A DNA stretch of 64,000 nt, from the NCBI RefSeq assembly GCF_040436345.1, contig NC_133223.1, forward strand, positions 6,428,847-6,492,846, in the 5' to 3' direction. Below the pieces are notes generated by a model, which did no database searches, had not been told where the DNA came from, and saw only the letters and a program-made list of their open reading frames with translations. The translations under genes and the position numbers were made by a program. The stretch is from Pagrus major. Its lineage: Eukaryota > Chordata > Actinopteri > Spariformes > Sparidae. Within the stretch, counting starts at the first letter, position 1. Every line of letters starts with the position of its first letter. Below are positions 48,901 to 59,946 of the stretch, piece after piece.

Positions 48901-51900
48901 TTAAAACCATTAAACGTACAATATGTAACTGCTGCTAGGGGGCTCTCTATCAAAAACAAAAGATGTTTGCCAAGTGTTGTGTGAAGGGCTGAGCAGAGGT
49001 GAGTCTGGATTAGAGCCAGAACCTGTGGAGAATAAACACCTGGAGTCACTTCATATTCTGCCCCAACACAGAACCGTTTAGCACCGGGAGGAGAGCTCAG
49101 AGATTACTCTCTAACTTTTGGGATTAAAAAGTGGATTTATCTTCACTCCCGTTTATGGAGAGGAGAGGGAAAAATAAAGAGAGACAACTAGAGTCTCTGC
49201 TGAGTAATGTACTGAATTCTCAGAGGTTTGTGCTGCCGTCAAACCTGCTTCACTGTTTATGCATACACCATTACACAACCACCACTGCTGATGAAAATCT
49301 ATCTGGCACAAATGTTCACAGATGAGGTCATGTTTAAAGTCTTATTCGTGTTAAATTTAGTCTCATTTGCCAGCTTCCCTATCCCAGAAGTAGTAGTCCT
49401 CTTTTGACATTCTTGTGCAGTGCGGAGATGCTTTCTCGCTGCGTTTTGTGCTTCCTGTAGTCCTTCTCCCAGGTTGTAAAGGAAATCTGCTACCTCCATT
49501 CAGTCAGATTTGAGTGCTGCAGCACCAGACTGGATATCCTGTGGGGGATTAACTTTTCTGTCGAGTACGAGTCTGTTTGCTGTGAACCCTGTAACTGCAT
49601 GCCGTGAACTGCGGTAGGCTGAGGTAAGTAGCGGCAGATGCTTGTCCCAGTTCTTTTGGTTCTGATTCACATAGCACCAGATCATCTGGAGTAAGGTTCT
49701 CTTGAACCACCACTCCATTTGTCCGTTAGAGGCAGGATGGTAGGGGGTAATACTTGTCTTTTTGATCTGCAGGAGCTTGCATACACTCTGAAACATGGAA
49801 CTCTCAAAATTGCAACCCTGGTCAGGATGCAACTCGAGGGGGGCTCCATATTGAGCAACAAAGTTGTACACAAGCTTCCTTGCTGTCATCTCAGCCCCTT
49901 GGTCAGGAACAGAAAAGGCTTCGACCCATCAGATAAACTGGTCAATTATTAATTCATTTATTTAATTTTTTTTTGGCCTTTGTATGGCTTTATTGATAGG
50001 AAAGCTCCAGAGAGATGACAGGAAACAGGGTGAGAGAGGGGGGGTTGATATGCAGCAAAGGGCCCAGGCCAGACTTGAACCCTGGGCCCTGCAGCGAGGG
50101 CAAAGCCTCTGCAACATCATCTTCAAATGTTGCCCACTGCTCTTGAAGCCTTTGGCAGTACTTACATCCTTGACATGGCAGGTCGGACAAGTTCTTCCCA
50201 GCATGCTAACAGTCACATTCGATTGAATGTGCTTTGGTTCACCGTGACATGGCGTCAGCGTTGGAATGTTGGCGGCCTGCTCGGTGCTCAATGTGGAATT
50301 CATATTGGCTCAACTCCTCCAGCCAGCGAGCCAACTGACCTTCAGGGTATTTGAACCGAAAAAGCCAGGTGAGACTGCCATGATCTGTTTGCAGCAGGTA
50401 CTACCCCAGTAGGTAGTGGCAGAATTGACGGGTATAGCAGACGACAGCAAGTAACTCACGTCTGGTGACACAGTACCTCTGTTGAGCTGGTTTAAAGTGG
50501 CTGCTGGCGTTTGTTAGAACCTGCTCTTCTCCCGACTGGAGTTGTGACAGAACGACTCCAATACTGTGGCTCAAAGCATCAGTGTTGATGCACTTGCCTC
50601 CAACAGTGGGGTATCCCAGCACTGGTGTAGTTGTTAGTTTCTCCTTGAGCTGTGTAAAAGCATCCTGGTGCTCGTCTGTCCACAGGAATGTAGCCCCCTT
50701 CTTTAGAAGGCTGTGGAGAGGGATTGCCAGTTGCCAGCTGGAACAAACAGTAGTAGTTACACAGCCGAAGAAAAGCTTGCAGCTCCTTCAGGTTTTTGGG
50801 GGGTTCCCAGAGCTGGGTTTGGGCGGATCCTGTCACCACTCACTACATGGCCCAGGAAGAGGACTCCCTCTTGAAGCAAGTGACATTTAGATGGCTTCAG
50901 CTTCAATCCATAGCTGTGGAGACACTTGAAGACCTGTGCAAGCCGGTCCAGGCTTTCATCCAATCCTCTACCAAGGATAATGAAATCTTCAAGGTAGATC
51001 AGCAATATTTCCCACTTAAGTCTCCTGAGGACAAGCTCCATCGCTCTCTGAAACGTACTTGGGGCATTGCAGAGCCTGAATGTCATGAGAGTGTACTCAT
51101 AGACACCCCGTTTGGTGATAAATGCCATCTTCTCGCGGTCCTTGTCATCCACTGTGCTCTGCCAATAGCCATACTGAAGGTCAAGTGTTGAGAACATAGT
51201 AGCTCCTCCAAGAACATCAAGACACTCTTCAATCTTGGGCAAGGGATATGCATCCTTTACTGTCAGATTGTTCAAGCAGCGGTAATCTATGCACCACCGC
51301 ACCCACTCCATCCTTCTTGCATACTAAGATGACAGGAGAGGCCGATGATGATGGTGTAATGACACCTGCTTTAAGCATGGCTTAAAGATGTGTTTCCTCT
51401 TCACTTTGGAATCCAAGAGGTGTCCTTCTCATTGGCTGGCGCACAGGCTTAGCCAGTCCGGTGTCCATTGTGTGCTTGACAGCAGACAGGTAACCCAGGT
51501 CAGAATCACTTTAGGCAAAGAGGGACTGGTAAGTTAACAGCAGCTGTATAAAACGTTGTTGTTGCTCCTCGTCCAGTGTCTCACTAGTAGCACCAACCAG
51601 GTCTTGGAGATGCTCAGGTCGATCACCAGCGATGGTGCACTCTCTGACTCCTTCTCCACACTTGGCACTGTATTTTGCTCAGGTGAACGGCTGTGGCTCA
51701 GGGGTAGAGCCAGCGTCTTGTTATTCGGAAGGTCACTGTTTCGATTCCCCTGGTCTGCATGTCGAAGTATCCTTCAGCACCTTGCATGACAGCCACTGCC
51801 ATCAGTGTATGTATGAATCACTGTAAGTTGTTTTGGACAAAAGCGTCTGCAAAATGACCTAAATGAACATGCTCTTCAGGATAAGCTTCAACTAAACCAA

Positions 51901-54900
51901 GGCATGCTTCTTTACGCAGAGCCAAGTTGCTGGTTGAGAAGTTGTATAACCTGACTGGCACCTGCTTCTCCATGTTGGTAGCAACACTTCCGGAGGCTAT
52001 AGCTCCTGTGATGTTCAAAAGTTCTAGTATCGCTGGGACATCCGGCCTTTGGCCTTCCACATTGCCCCACACCACACATTCAGATGTCAGTGGTATGGTG
52101 GTGTTCTCTTCTTGGGTAACTCTGGCAACACAATAGTCTGATCCATTCCTCCTTACTATTTCCGAGGGCACAAGTTCGTAACTAATGAAAACTTAGCCAC
52201 AAGTGTGGATGACAACATCATGAGCCTTCATCAGATCCAATCCCAGGATGACAGAGACATATATGGGGGCTATGTGTACATCCCAGTCGATTGTTTTGGA
52301 TCCAATTTAAAGATGACATTGAGTCCATCTTTTGCCTTCATGCCATCTCCAACTCCTGCATTTAGAAGGTAGGTCTTATGTAGGTTTGTTGGATCACCTC
52401 CACAGAAAGTCTGATACGGCTCCTTAGAGATTACTGTTGTCTGAGCCCCGATGTCCACCACAGCCTGTGTTGAAATGCCATTTACAGTCATAGGAATCTG
52501 TAGACTTATTTTTGGTACAGCTAATATGTAGCCCCTGCGGTTGGTGATCTGGATTTAGTGTACCTTCTGACCGCAACCGTTGGTCTGGATCTTTGTCACG
52601 ATGGTTACTTGCAGCTGTTGAGCTATGCGATCTTGTGCAGTCCCTCCTGAGGTGTCCTGGTTTCCAACGTTTAAAGCATGGACCTACTGCTCCCCGGTTT
52701 TGGCTTGGAGACTGGGAGCGCATTCAGCTGGGTTGCACCTGATGATGGTTTTGCTTCCTCTCTAGCAGCAGGGGAAGTGGTGTTGTCACTCTAGTTTGTT
52801 GGTGCTCTGCATATGTAGACTGGAAATGTCTGCACCCCATGAGAGGTAGTAGTGAAGTCCCCACAGATGTCCCCATCATCAGCCCAAGAAATGAGTCTTG
52901 CTGTGTTCTTTATTTCAGATTCTCGCCCCACAGTAGCTTTGAAATTATGTTCATGAGCCTCTACACACTTTTGAGCCTCTGTAAGGGAGCATGGATCTCT
53001 GCAAATTCAGCTGACTCCTCTCTACATCTACACAGTCTCATGTTCACTGACCAATCAACATGCTACACTGAGCAACAATCAACACATTTCGGAAGGAGAG
53101 GGAGAGGGCACAAACTTAGCCATTTTTAACTGCCTTTCAATATTTTCATGCATTTTGCTATGAAAATATTAAGATTTTCACAAGCAATAACTGTCTCCTT
53201 GAGGATTTGACTAACAATCATTACCATCCCATAAGGTTCAGTAAACAGGATGAAACTTAGATACGACTTGATAACGGGAGATAAACTAGTTCACTCAGCT
53301 CATAGAGCCCTTTGGCTCAGCTATTGGCCAGAAAGCTAACATTACGCTAGCAAGAGTCAAAGTCAATAATGTATGGTTGTTCAGAAGATGAAGTACTGAA
53401 GGACTACACTCTGTTGTAAATAAATTGATCGGATTAGATACGGGCTGTAGTGCATCAGTGTGGAACAGTGACCAGTTTCAATGGATCTACTTGAGTAGTT
53501 CCATAGGTGTCCGTTTATCAGGAGTTAATTGTCAGCCTGCAGCCAATCAGAATTGAGCATTCACTCAAACCATGGTCAAAAACTGTGCAGCTGTCCAGTA
53601 ACACATTATGGATCAGTGTCTAGGACTTAGTAAGCTCTGTTGGCATAAACATAATAAAATACTTCATGATTACACTGTCATTAGTGTATCATCACAGAAA
53701 AGTGATTTTGTTACAAAGGGGGTGAGTACTGTTCCACAAAGTCCACCATGTAGTACCACCATGTTTCTACAGCAGCTCAGAATGGACAAACCACACCCTG
53801 GCTCTACAAAGCGCCTTTTGTCTTTTTAGCAGCCACTGTAGGATGAGGCGAGGAGTATTCAGTTAGTTGTAATCTGCACTCTGACTGCTAGATGCGACTA
53901 AATTCTACACACTGGACCTTTTCAGGTGGTTCAAATAGGCATTTTTCACAGAAGACATTTTAATTTGTGTCGGGTCGTTTTATTGTCCATGATGGCTCAA
54001 TAGTATTAGTGTCACCTGTGCTTTTCCTGCTCTGACAAGCCAAAATGATTGTACATCACTACCATCTATATGTCAGCACCCTGTAAATGAGGTGAGGTGT
54101 CCACAGCTTGGTTTTATCAGTAGATTGCTGCCATGTTCAGAAGAAGGGAAAATACCTTCCATCCAATAACTGAAGTTGACTGAAGGGATTATCAGCTCAC
54201 CCATCAAACTGAAATCGTGGTGTGTCTGTTGTGATTGTGTGTGTGTTTTAATTTTATTTAAGGCCCAACTGATTAAGTCTATAAACAGTCCTGATCCTAT
54301 GACCAGACTCCATCTGTTGCTGCTATTGAAAGATTACGAAGCTGGTGGATAAACTTGTTCAAAGGCTACTGGTCAATACAAGGTCAGAGAAAGAGACAGT
54401 GCAACATGAACAGCATACAATTCATTACTACAAGGGTTGTAAATAAAAAAAAAACTCACCAGATGACTTATCTGATCATTCGTGTTTGGGAACAATAGAC
54501 AAAGAATTAACTGAAACACCAATTTGACATAATATTTGAAATTGTTGAATTTAAAGCAACACTAGGTAGTTTGGACTCATTACTACCCCCAGCTGGTTGA
54601 GAAGCGCAATTATCTGTTACCAGTGTCGTAAATACTGTCGCTATACGAGCATCCCTGGGGAAATGAATACATGTGAATTTATTGACGGAGCCAGCAAATC
54701 ACGAAATCGTCTGAAAAAACCTCACTCGAGTGCCAACAACAAGCTAGATTCAGAGATAGCAGTTGGTAGTTTGTTAGCATATAGGCTGCACAGCACATTA
54801 GCATGATAGAATTATTCTCATACCGAGTTGGTTATAGTGATTGCACCGACTAAGTTACTTCCAAAACACGACGCTTGGGCGTGAATGTGTTTAGTAACGT

Positions 54901-57900
54901 CTGAAAATATAACTGTGTTTTTGGGAGTTACTAAATACAATCGCAAGTTGACGTTGTGTTTGGTGTAATAACTACAACCAACTCAGTACGACAACAGTCA
55001 GTAGCATGCTAACGTTACCGATAACAACAATAGCCTAACGTTACCTCCCGACCACACTGTTCAACAATTACGTTGATTATCTGCATGAACTAAGGAATCT
55101 GCAACTTTTCAAGACAAGACGTTCATAGTGTTTTAGTAAGTTAGTCATCGTTTACAGTCACTACATGAAAACGTACAAGCTATCGAAACGGACAGCATTA
55201 GATTATCTCCCGGCTTTATTACGGTTATAAACTGTGGACAAATAGTACCCCAGTGAACACCACATAACAACAAATCAACTCAAAGTAATGGTCGGTAAGA
55301 TAATAAATATGTATATATGTAATGTATGACTTACAAATCCAGTAGCATCAAGGCTAGGTCACCATCGGTCTTGAAACCCATTTCTTCTTTCAGCTCCACC
55401 GAGTGTAAGCTAGTCCAATATTTATTGTGTCCAGGCTCGTGTTCTATCACTTTCTCTTTTTCTTTTCTTCACCTCCTCAGACAATACCTTCTTGGCTTTT
55501 TTAGCTGGCTCGGTCATGGCGTTGGTTTACGAAAAATCCAAGTAGTTGCTGGCTCCACCGATGAATATGCCGTAAAGCAGGTCGCACTAGACGCCTTTAC
55601 GTCAGATAGGTTCCTACCCGATCTGGGAAGTTACACAGTGCGGTTGCTGCCAGCGCGCCCCCCCTCAGGCTGCAGAGACGTCACCATTCATCCTATTAAC
55701 CGTTTTTCTACCACTTAACTGAGTTTAGAAACATTATTTTAAGGTCAAAAACTACCTAGTGTTGCTTTAACTTCAAAAGTCACAATTCATGATTTTTTTT
55801 TTTTTTTTTTACCAGAGTATGATAGGGGATCAGTCTGTTTATCAGCATGCTGTAAACAGAGTCTGACTATTGCTTCAGAGCTTTAGTGTCAGTTCTACTC
55901 ACAGATGACTAGTCACAGTCAACATCTGTAAACAATGTCTGTATGCATGGGTCAGAGTTTCCATACAGGTGCCAACATTCTCCTATCAGATGTGTTTTTC
56001 TTTGGCTGTAGGCACACACATCTGTCAGTCATGTGTGTGGGTACATAATACGATATGATTAGTATAGAGAACCGCAGTCCTAAACCCCCAGAAATTACTT
56101 AGCATTATTGCACTTCTGGTTCCCTCCTCTCAAAGTCTATGGGTTTCAATTAAATGCCTGAAATAAGGTCTGTGCGTACCACAGGCTGAAGATATTTACA
56201 CATTTCGTTCTTTGACATAAAATAGGCCAGTAAATGTCCAACAATAAAGTGCTTACGTGTCTTAAAAATGGTGTGTCTGAATGGGACTACAGAGGTTGTC
56301 GCGGACACCACTATGTAACAATAAACTATGGTGTGGTTATATGGAAATGTAAGTACACACATACAATGCAATTAATTGAACTGAATTAAATAACAATGTG
56401 AGTTGTCTGCAGTTAACTTCACCAGATATTAAAGAAAAATATTTGATTTTATGCTAGATGAGAACCAGCAATCATGCTGACCTGAGGTGCCCCTCAAGTG
56501 CCTTTCCAGTTCTCTGATACAACCCACAGATGCAGAGAATACAAGTTGTTAGACAACAGACAGCATTGTATACACATCCCATGGAATGAAACCATTGGGA
56601 TTGGGATTTGGAAATATCTCAAGCAAAATAACTTTTCGCTTCTGACCAATTGAGTCAATCTTTTGTACAATAGAAACCATGTTTTAATAATGTAAGCCTT
56701 GGAACAAGGAAAATACAATCCGTTGTACAAACGATGTACAACACAGAGGAAATGATCAAAACTGGGTTCAGCACCACAGGCTACATCACTCTTGATGTAT
56801 CTTAATGTGTGCGAGTGTCACAGCCTTTCATGTCTTGTTCAATATCACTCAGACTGATGAATAACCAGACATCTGTTTCTTTTACTTTTGTTGACCTGTC
56901 ATCACGCGTCATCTCATGTCCTCCAATCAGCTTTCCATTTAATCTCTCCATCCCTCTCTTTGTGTCCGCTCTAATCCTGTTTTCCTTTCACCACATCCCT
57001 CTTTTCCTTTCATCTCTCTAACTCACATTTGTTTTTTTCTTTTCAGCCTGGTCCTGTATCACAACTGCAACTGTAATCACTTTGTAACAGAACACTGTCA
57101 TTTCTACAGTGTTTTATACCCCCATGTCAGGTAACACCTTTGGCCCACAAGAACTGCCAAACAGTAGTAAAAAAGGGCTGTGTATCATCGGCATTAACAA
57201 ACATATCCATGCTTCATCTGAGTGTGACTGGTGGATGTTTCTGTTCATTCTAAAGTGTTCAGTGATACTTGGGGAGTGTGGTGATCAGTAAAATAAAATA
57301 ATTTCAGTGAAAAAAATCATCCCATTACCTATTATTCCATTGCTGTGGATGAAGCTGACAGGCTACGATGTTAAGTTCTGATTGCTGATGCAGTGCTTTT
57401 AACGTTCCATACTTATTAGGACGCTTCCTTAATTATATGACACACAGCTTGGTAGTTTATCACCTGTGTGCGACCACTATAGTTGTCCTGTTGGTGCAGA
57501 CCTTGGCCAGTGAAGCCTGGATGTTCCTCTCAGCCTGGGTGTCCAGTGAAGAAGTGGCCTGGTGGAGCAAACACAGTGCTGTATAAAGGTTAAAGGTTCA
57601 TAGTATCTTTGGGCTCTGTGCAGACATCTCACTTCACTGATGTCACTGATGCTCTGTAGATGGTACCAGTGATGTTCTGGGTACCCCGGGAATGGTTTAA
57701 AAAACCTGTGTAGACTCGCCAATTTTGGTGGAAAAGTGGTATAATATCCCTCCACTTTTCCCCATTTCTACTGTTTTCTCCACTGTTTCCTCTGCTGTCT
57801 CATCATCTGTTTCTTCTGCTCTCTCATCCTCTTTGTCCTCTGGAGTCTCATTCTCCTCCGCTGTGTCATTCCCTATCAAATTCACAGTCTCCTCCACTGT

Positions 57901-59172
57901 TTCCTCTGACTCCTCTGGTGACTGACCCTTTGCTGCCCAGAATGAAAGCAGGTCTTTCTGCTTCTTCCTTGACATCTTTGAAACGGATAAAAAAAAAGTC
58001 TAGTGTGTTATGAAAATGACCCACACAGTCTCAAAAACTAGCTACTATCCTGTAAATCACCTTAGCTCATAGTATCAATTCGCTCACAAGCAAATGAGTG
58101 ATTTCTGTTTTTAAATCAAATCTGACACTAAAATGAAAAATGACTAACCCTTTTAATCACGGCTGATTGTTGTTAAACCCACCGCATTCAGCAACCTGTC
58201 CTTTGCTAGGTCACCGCTGTACTCCCGCTCAGAGTGACTATTTAAGAATGTATTTTATTAATCTGGAAAAATAACATAATTCATATCAAAATGAGATGGT
58301 TACCTATCGTTTCACCTAACAGCATTATTCAGCTCACTATATTTTTTGAATGTTTGCAGCCCTTTGCGCCTAAATTTGTTTTCTTCTCTTGACATGGTGA
58401 CAGCATGACCCACCCTACTCTGCCTCTGATTGGTCGGTACTCGTTGCCTTTCGTTGGGTTGGTTCGATTTAGACATGAGGACTGATGATGGGTTAGGGTA
58501 AATATTTGGGGAAGCCAATCAGAGGCAGAATAGACACAGCAGCCGCAACAGCTCACGTTTTTGTTCCTGTAGCACCAAATATGCAAATATGTTAAGGTCA
58601 TATTGATAACATTTTGATGTACACAAATCTTTTTTTTTTTTTTTTTCAAAATACAACATCTACAGAGTTTGTAGCAAGGTGCAAAACCAATCCAACACCA
58701 ACCCTCACCTCATCCAGCAGAATGATCTGAGGCTCTTTCAGGATGGTTCGAGCAATTGCCACTCTCTGCTTCTCCCCACCGCTGAGCTTCAGACCCCTCT
58801 CCCCCACCTCTGTGTCGTACCCTGGTGGGACACAATGCCAGTCTCTTCATTATCATCATCCTTGTTCAGGTGCTGTTCACATTTTATAACATCAGGATTC
58901 AAATTGGCTGCTGTTACAGGTTTGCTTCAGCCAACAAGTCCAAGTCACGTAGCCATAGCATTTTCATCATGATCATGTACACACACCCCTGCCTGACCCT
59001 GAGGTAGCTCCAGTATCCTGGTGTGTATGTCTGCAGCCATGGCAGCTCTCTCCACCTCCTGGTTGCCAGCAGTAACTCGACTGTAGCGGATGTTGTTGCC
59101 GATGGTGTCGTTGAAAAGTACTGTATCCTGGGGAACCACGCCAATGTAGGACCTCAGAGAGGACTGGTGCAC
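43126..59172 (-). CDS. abcb6: ABCB6, ABC half-transporter, last five coding exons (5' part outside the window)
   Basis: ABCB6 is a homodimeric ATP-driven exporter linked to porphyrin/heme handling in mitochondrial, endolysosomal and plasma membranes. Five exons join in phase to 567 nt (188 residues plus stop), the C-terminal half of the nucleotide-binding domain. In order: Q-loop ([14 protein letters not shown]), ABC signature [13 protein letters not shown], Walker B IILLDE, D-loop (SLDT), H-loop His (IVVAHR), then [15 protein letters not shown]. This is the order and spacing of mammalian ABCB6, and the signature residues are intact. The Walker A and transmembrane exons must lie beyond 64000. 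The gap of 11.4 kb between the third and fourth of these exons is filled with transposable elements. a/b paralogues exist in some fish and cannot be told apart here. Confidence 0.92.
44450..44640. mobile_element. MITE fragment
   Basis: ATGTTTCTACAGTAGCCAAGA, CTCTGGCTCTGGAGGCAGCC and GGAGGCTGAGACGAGG parallel the copy at 53710-53915, indicating one dispersed family. Confidence 0.55.
45661..45689. repeat. (GT)n microsatellite
   Basis: GT run in the last ABCB6 region, 3' side of the penultimate exon. Confidence 0.95.
45831..45912. repeat. (CA)n microsatellite
   Basis: About 40 CA units, within 90 bases of the donor of the penultimate ABCB6 exon. Confidence 0.95.
45999..46067 (-). CDS. abcb6: ABCB6 penultimate exon
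   Basis: 69 nt: [20 protein letters not shown] then RG. Acceptor TTGCAG, donor GAG|GTAAGC. CA repeats lie just downstream. Confidence 0.95.
46200..48900. other. ABCB6 large intron, right of the penultimate exon
   Basis: Mostly unique-looking AT-rich DNA; no exon found. From about 48905 a MITE-like start (ACAATATGTAACTGCTGCTA) is seen. Confidence 0.4.
49500..49889 (-). pseudogene. Integrase fragment of the gypsy element
   Basis: A 130-codon open stretch containing the DQGCNFES and [12 protein letters not shown] motifs of the integrase core, including the Asp of the DDE triad; E of the N-x-Q-x-E pattern is present in QMEW. The N-terminal part with the first Asp and the zinc finger is missing. 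Confidence 0.88.
49955..50110 (-). mobile_element. tRNA-derived SINE inserted in the gypsy element
   Basis: Minus strand: GGGTTCAAGTCTGG (B-box-like), GGGCCCTTTGCTGCATAT, TTTCCTGTCATCTCTCTGG, CAATAAAGCC and an A-rich tail, the layout of a common fish SINE. It sits between the RNase H and integrase parts. Confidence 0.7.
50401..50622 (-). pseudogene. RNase H fragment of the gypsy element
   Basis: [14 protein letters not shown] and RRELLAVV carry the first catalytic Asp and the Glu of Ty3/gypsy RNase H; the domain is cut at both ends. Confidence 0.8.
50757..51311 (-). pseudogene. Reverse transcriptase fragment of the gypsy element
   Basis: Motifs in order: [43 protein letters not shown] and [10 protein letters not shown]. 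The catalytic YLDD-type motif reads YLED, a change expected to harm activity. Confidence 0.88.
51686..51868 (+). mobile_element. tRNA-derived SINE inserted in the gypsy element
   Basis: tRNA-like head with A box TGGCTCAGGGGTAGAGC and B box TTTCGATTCCCCTGG, ending in TTGTTTTGGACAAAAGCGTC followed by TGCAAAATGACCTAAATG, the conserved 3' core of teleost SINEs. It lies between the protease and RT parts, opposite to the element. Confidence 0.88.
52270..52491 (-). pseudogene. Protease fragment of the gypsy element
   Basis: [12 protein letters not shown] corresponds to the D-S/T-G-A active site with Thr/Ser replaced by Ile, again suggesting decay. Confidence 0.78.
53710..53915. mobile_element. MITE copy
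   Basis: ACCATGTTTCTACAGCAGCTC and ATGAGGCGAGGAGTATTCAG match the related copy at 44450-44640. Confidence 0.55.
54551..55770. mobile_element. 1.2-kb TIR element with an exon-like remnant
   Basis: TTAAAGCAACACTAGGTAGTT at the left is inverted at the right (AACTACCTAGTGTTGCTTTAA). On the minus strand, about 55520 down to 55330, it holds ATG-initiated Lys/Arg/Glu-rich coding-like sequence ([10 protein letters not shown]...) that is broken by a stop and a one-base shift. It ends at a GTAAGT donor-like site. Confidence 0.75.
56063..56340. mobile_element. Fragment of the MITE family also found at 62807-63440
   Basis: AAATGCCTGAAATAAGGTCT and ACTACAGAGGTTGTCG are shared, in opposite orientation. 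Confidence 0.6.
57464..57558 (-). CDS. abcb6: ABCB6 exon with D-loop and H-loop
   Basis: 95 nt: [20 protein letters not shown] then NRTTIVVAH. Donor CACAG|GTGATA. A LINE fragment begins about 38 bases upstream of the acceptor. Confidence 0.95.
57596..57690 (-). mobile_element. Antisense LINE 3' fragment upstream of an ABCB6 exon
   Basis: Near-identical to 33619-33710 and the reverse of 37905-37990; ends about 38 bases before the ABCB6 acceptor at 57558. Confidence 0.8.
57697..57975 (-). CDS. Acidic protein-like ORF, unknown
   Basis: 92 codons, [20 protein letters not shown] followed by Glu/Thr-rich (EETVEETV) repeats. The start resembles hAT-transposase-type N-termini (MSRKKQxxLLSFW). It probably belongs to a decayed transposon but has protein-like character. 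Function not assigned. Confidence 0.3.
   Translation of the reverse strand: MSRKKQKDLLSFWAAKGQSPEESEETVEETVNLIGNDTAEENETPEDKEDERAEETDDETAEETVEKTVEMGKSGGILYHFSTKIGESTQVF
58420..58530. repeat. Short inverted repeat
   Basis: CTCTGCCTCTGATTGG near 58420 is inverted as CCAATCAGAGGCAGA near 58514, a small MITE-like hairpin. Confidence 0.55.
58709..58821 (-). CDS. abcb6: ABCB6 exon with signature and Walker B
   Basis: 113 nt: [20 protein letters not shown] then [14 protein letters not shown]. Acceptor CACCAG, donor GAG|GTGAGG. Confidence 0.97.
58998..59172 (-). CDS. abcb6: ABCB6 exon with Q-loop
   Basis: 175 nt: [46 protein letters not shown]. Acceptor CCAAG; the donor G|GTCAGG is weak. Confidence 0.93.
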
Positions 59173-59519
59173 CTTGGACAGAGAAGGGTATTTGCATTAT
59201 AGGTTTTGGCATAACTGCAGTATATGGCATTGAGGTGTGAGGTATACAACCTCAACAAGACTGAACCAAATGGAACAAACTTGGAAAGTTCAGTAAAAGT
59301 ATCCTCCAGGTGAAGAGAAAAGCTCCCAAGTCTGCCCACAGAGCTGAATTAGGCCAATATCCTCATCTGTTAATATTGTCATATTAAAACAAGTGACCAA
59401 CTGTCCCCTTTCTCATGAAGCTCTTTGCGAACAGGAGTCAAACCCACAAAGAGGGTCCCTCTGCATCAACCATTCAGATCATTACACCATGGCCACCTCA
59501 GCTTCAGGACAAGCAATGA

Positions 59520-59927
59520 GAACATTCGACCCAACCAAATACTGATCAAGGAAAAAGAGAATACAAGAATTATTGGACAGAACTAATAAAATCCCAGAAC
59601 AAAATGGAAACATATGTAGCACTAAACAAAGAGTACACTGTGGCAGTCTACTTGAAGCAAAACAGAAAACAACTTGGCAGTGGAGGTAGGCCAACACAGA
59701 CAGACCTGCTGTCCAGAGGAGAGGTTGTGTTCTCACTGAAGGAAGAGTGGAGGCAGAGCTGCAACAAATATCCAAGTATTGAAGATCGATATTTTACTAA
59801 AATAAACCACGGTTCCTCTGTCTATGTGACTCAGAGTGACTTCCAGTCCTACTGGGAGAGAGGTAGGACTGCTGTAGACTGGCAGCAACATATGAAGCAG
59901 CTTGCCATGAGCTCTGCAACTCCATGA
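59520..59927 (+). pseudogene. Protein-like ORF of unknown family
   Basis: Open from 59520 with ATG at 59604 and stop at 59925-59927. It reads EYKNYWTELIKSQNKMETYV, FSLKEEWRQSCNKYPSIEDR and QSDFQSYWERGR, aromatic-rich and non-repetitive, unlike random ORFs nearby. No splice partner is identified. It abuts a hAT element at 59947. Most likely a fragment of a transposon-encoded protein. Confidence 0.4.
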
Positions 59928-59946
59928 GCCCCCAGTCCCATATGAC

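Larger units (their letters stand above)
49500..52730 (-). mobile_element. Decayed Ty3/gypsy retrotransposon
   Basis: Fragments lie in gag-pol order on the minus strand: gag zinc knuckle (52620-52720), aspartic protease [17 protein letters not shown] (52400-52470), reverse transcriptase (50760-51311), RNase H (50401-50622), integrase (49500-49889). It is not functional: the knuckle [14 protein letters not shown] lacks its second Cys, the RT active site reads YLED in place of YxDD, frames are broken between all domains, and two SINEs split it. No LTR pair was found. It lies in an ABCB6 intron in the same orientation as the gene. Confidence 0.9.

Noticed and set aside
50796..51191. 131-codon plus-strand ORF
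   Set aside because: Antisense shadow of the gypsy reverse transcriptase.
51690..51760. Candidate tRNA gene
   Set aside because: A and B boxes are present, but it is followed by the SINE body and 3' core, so it is a SINE head, not a tRNA gene.
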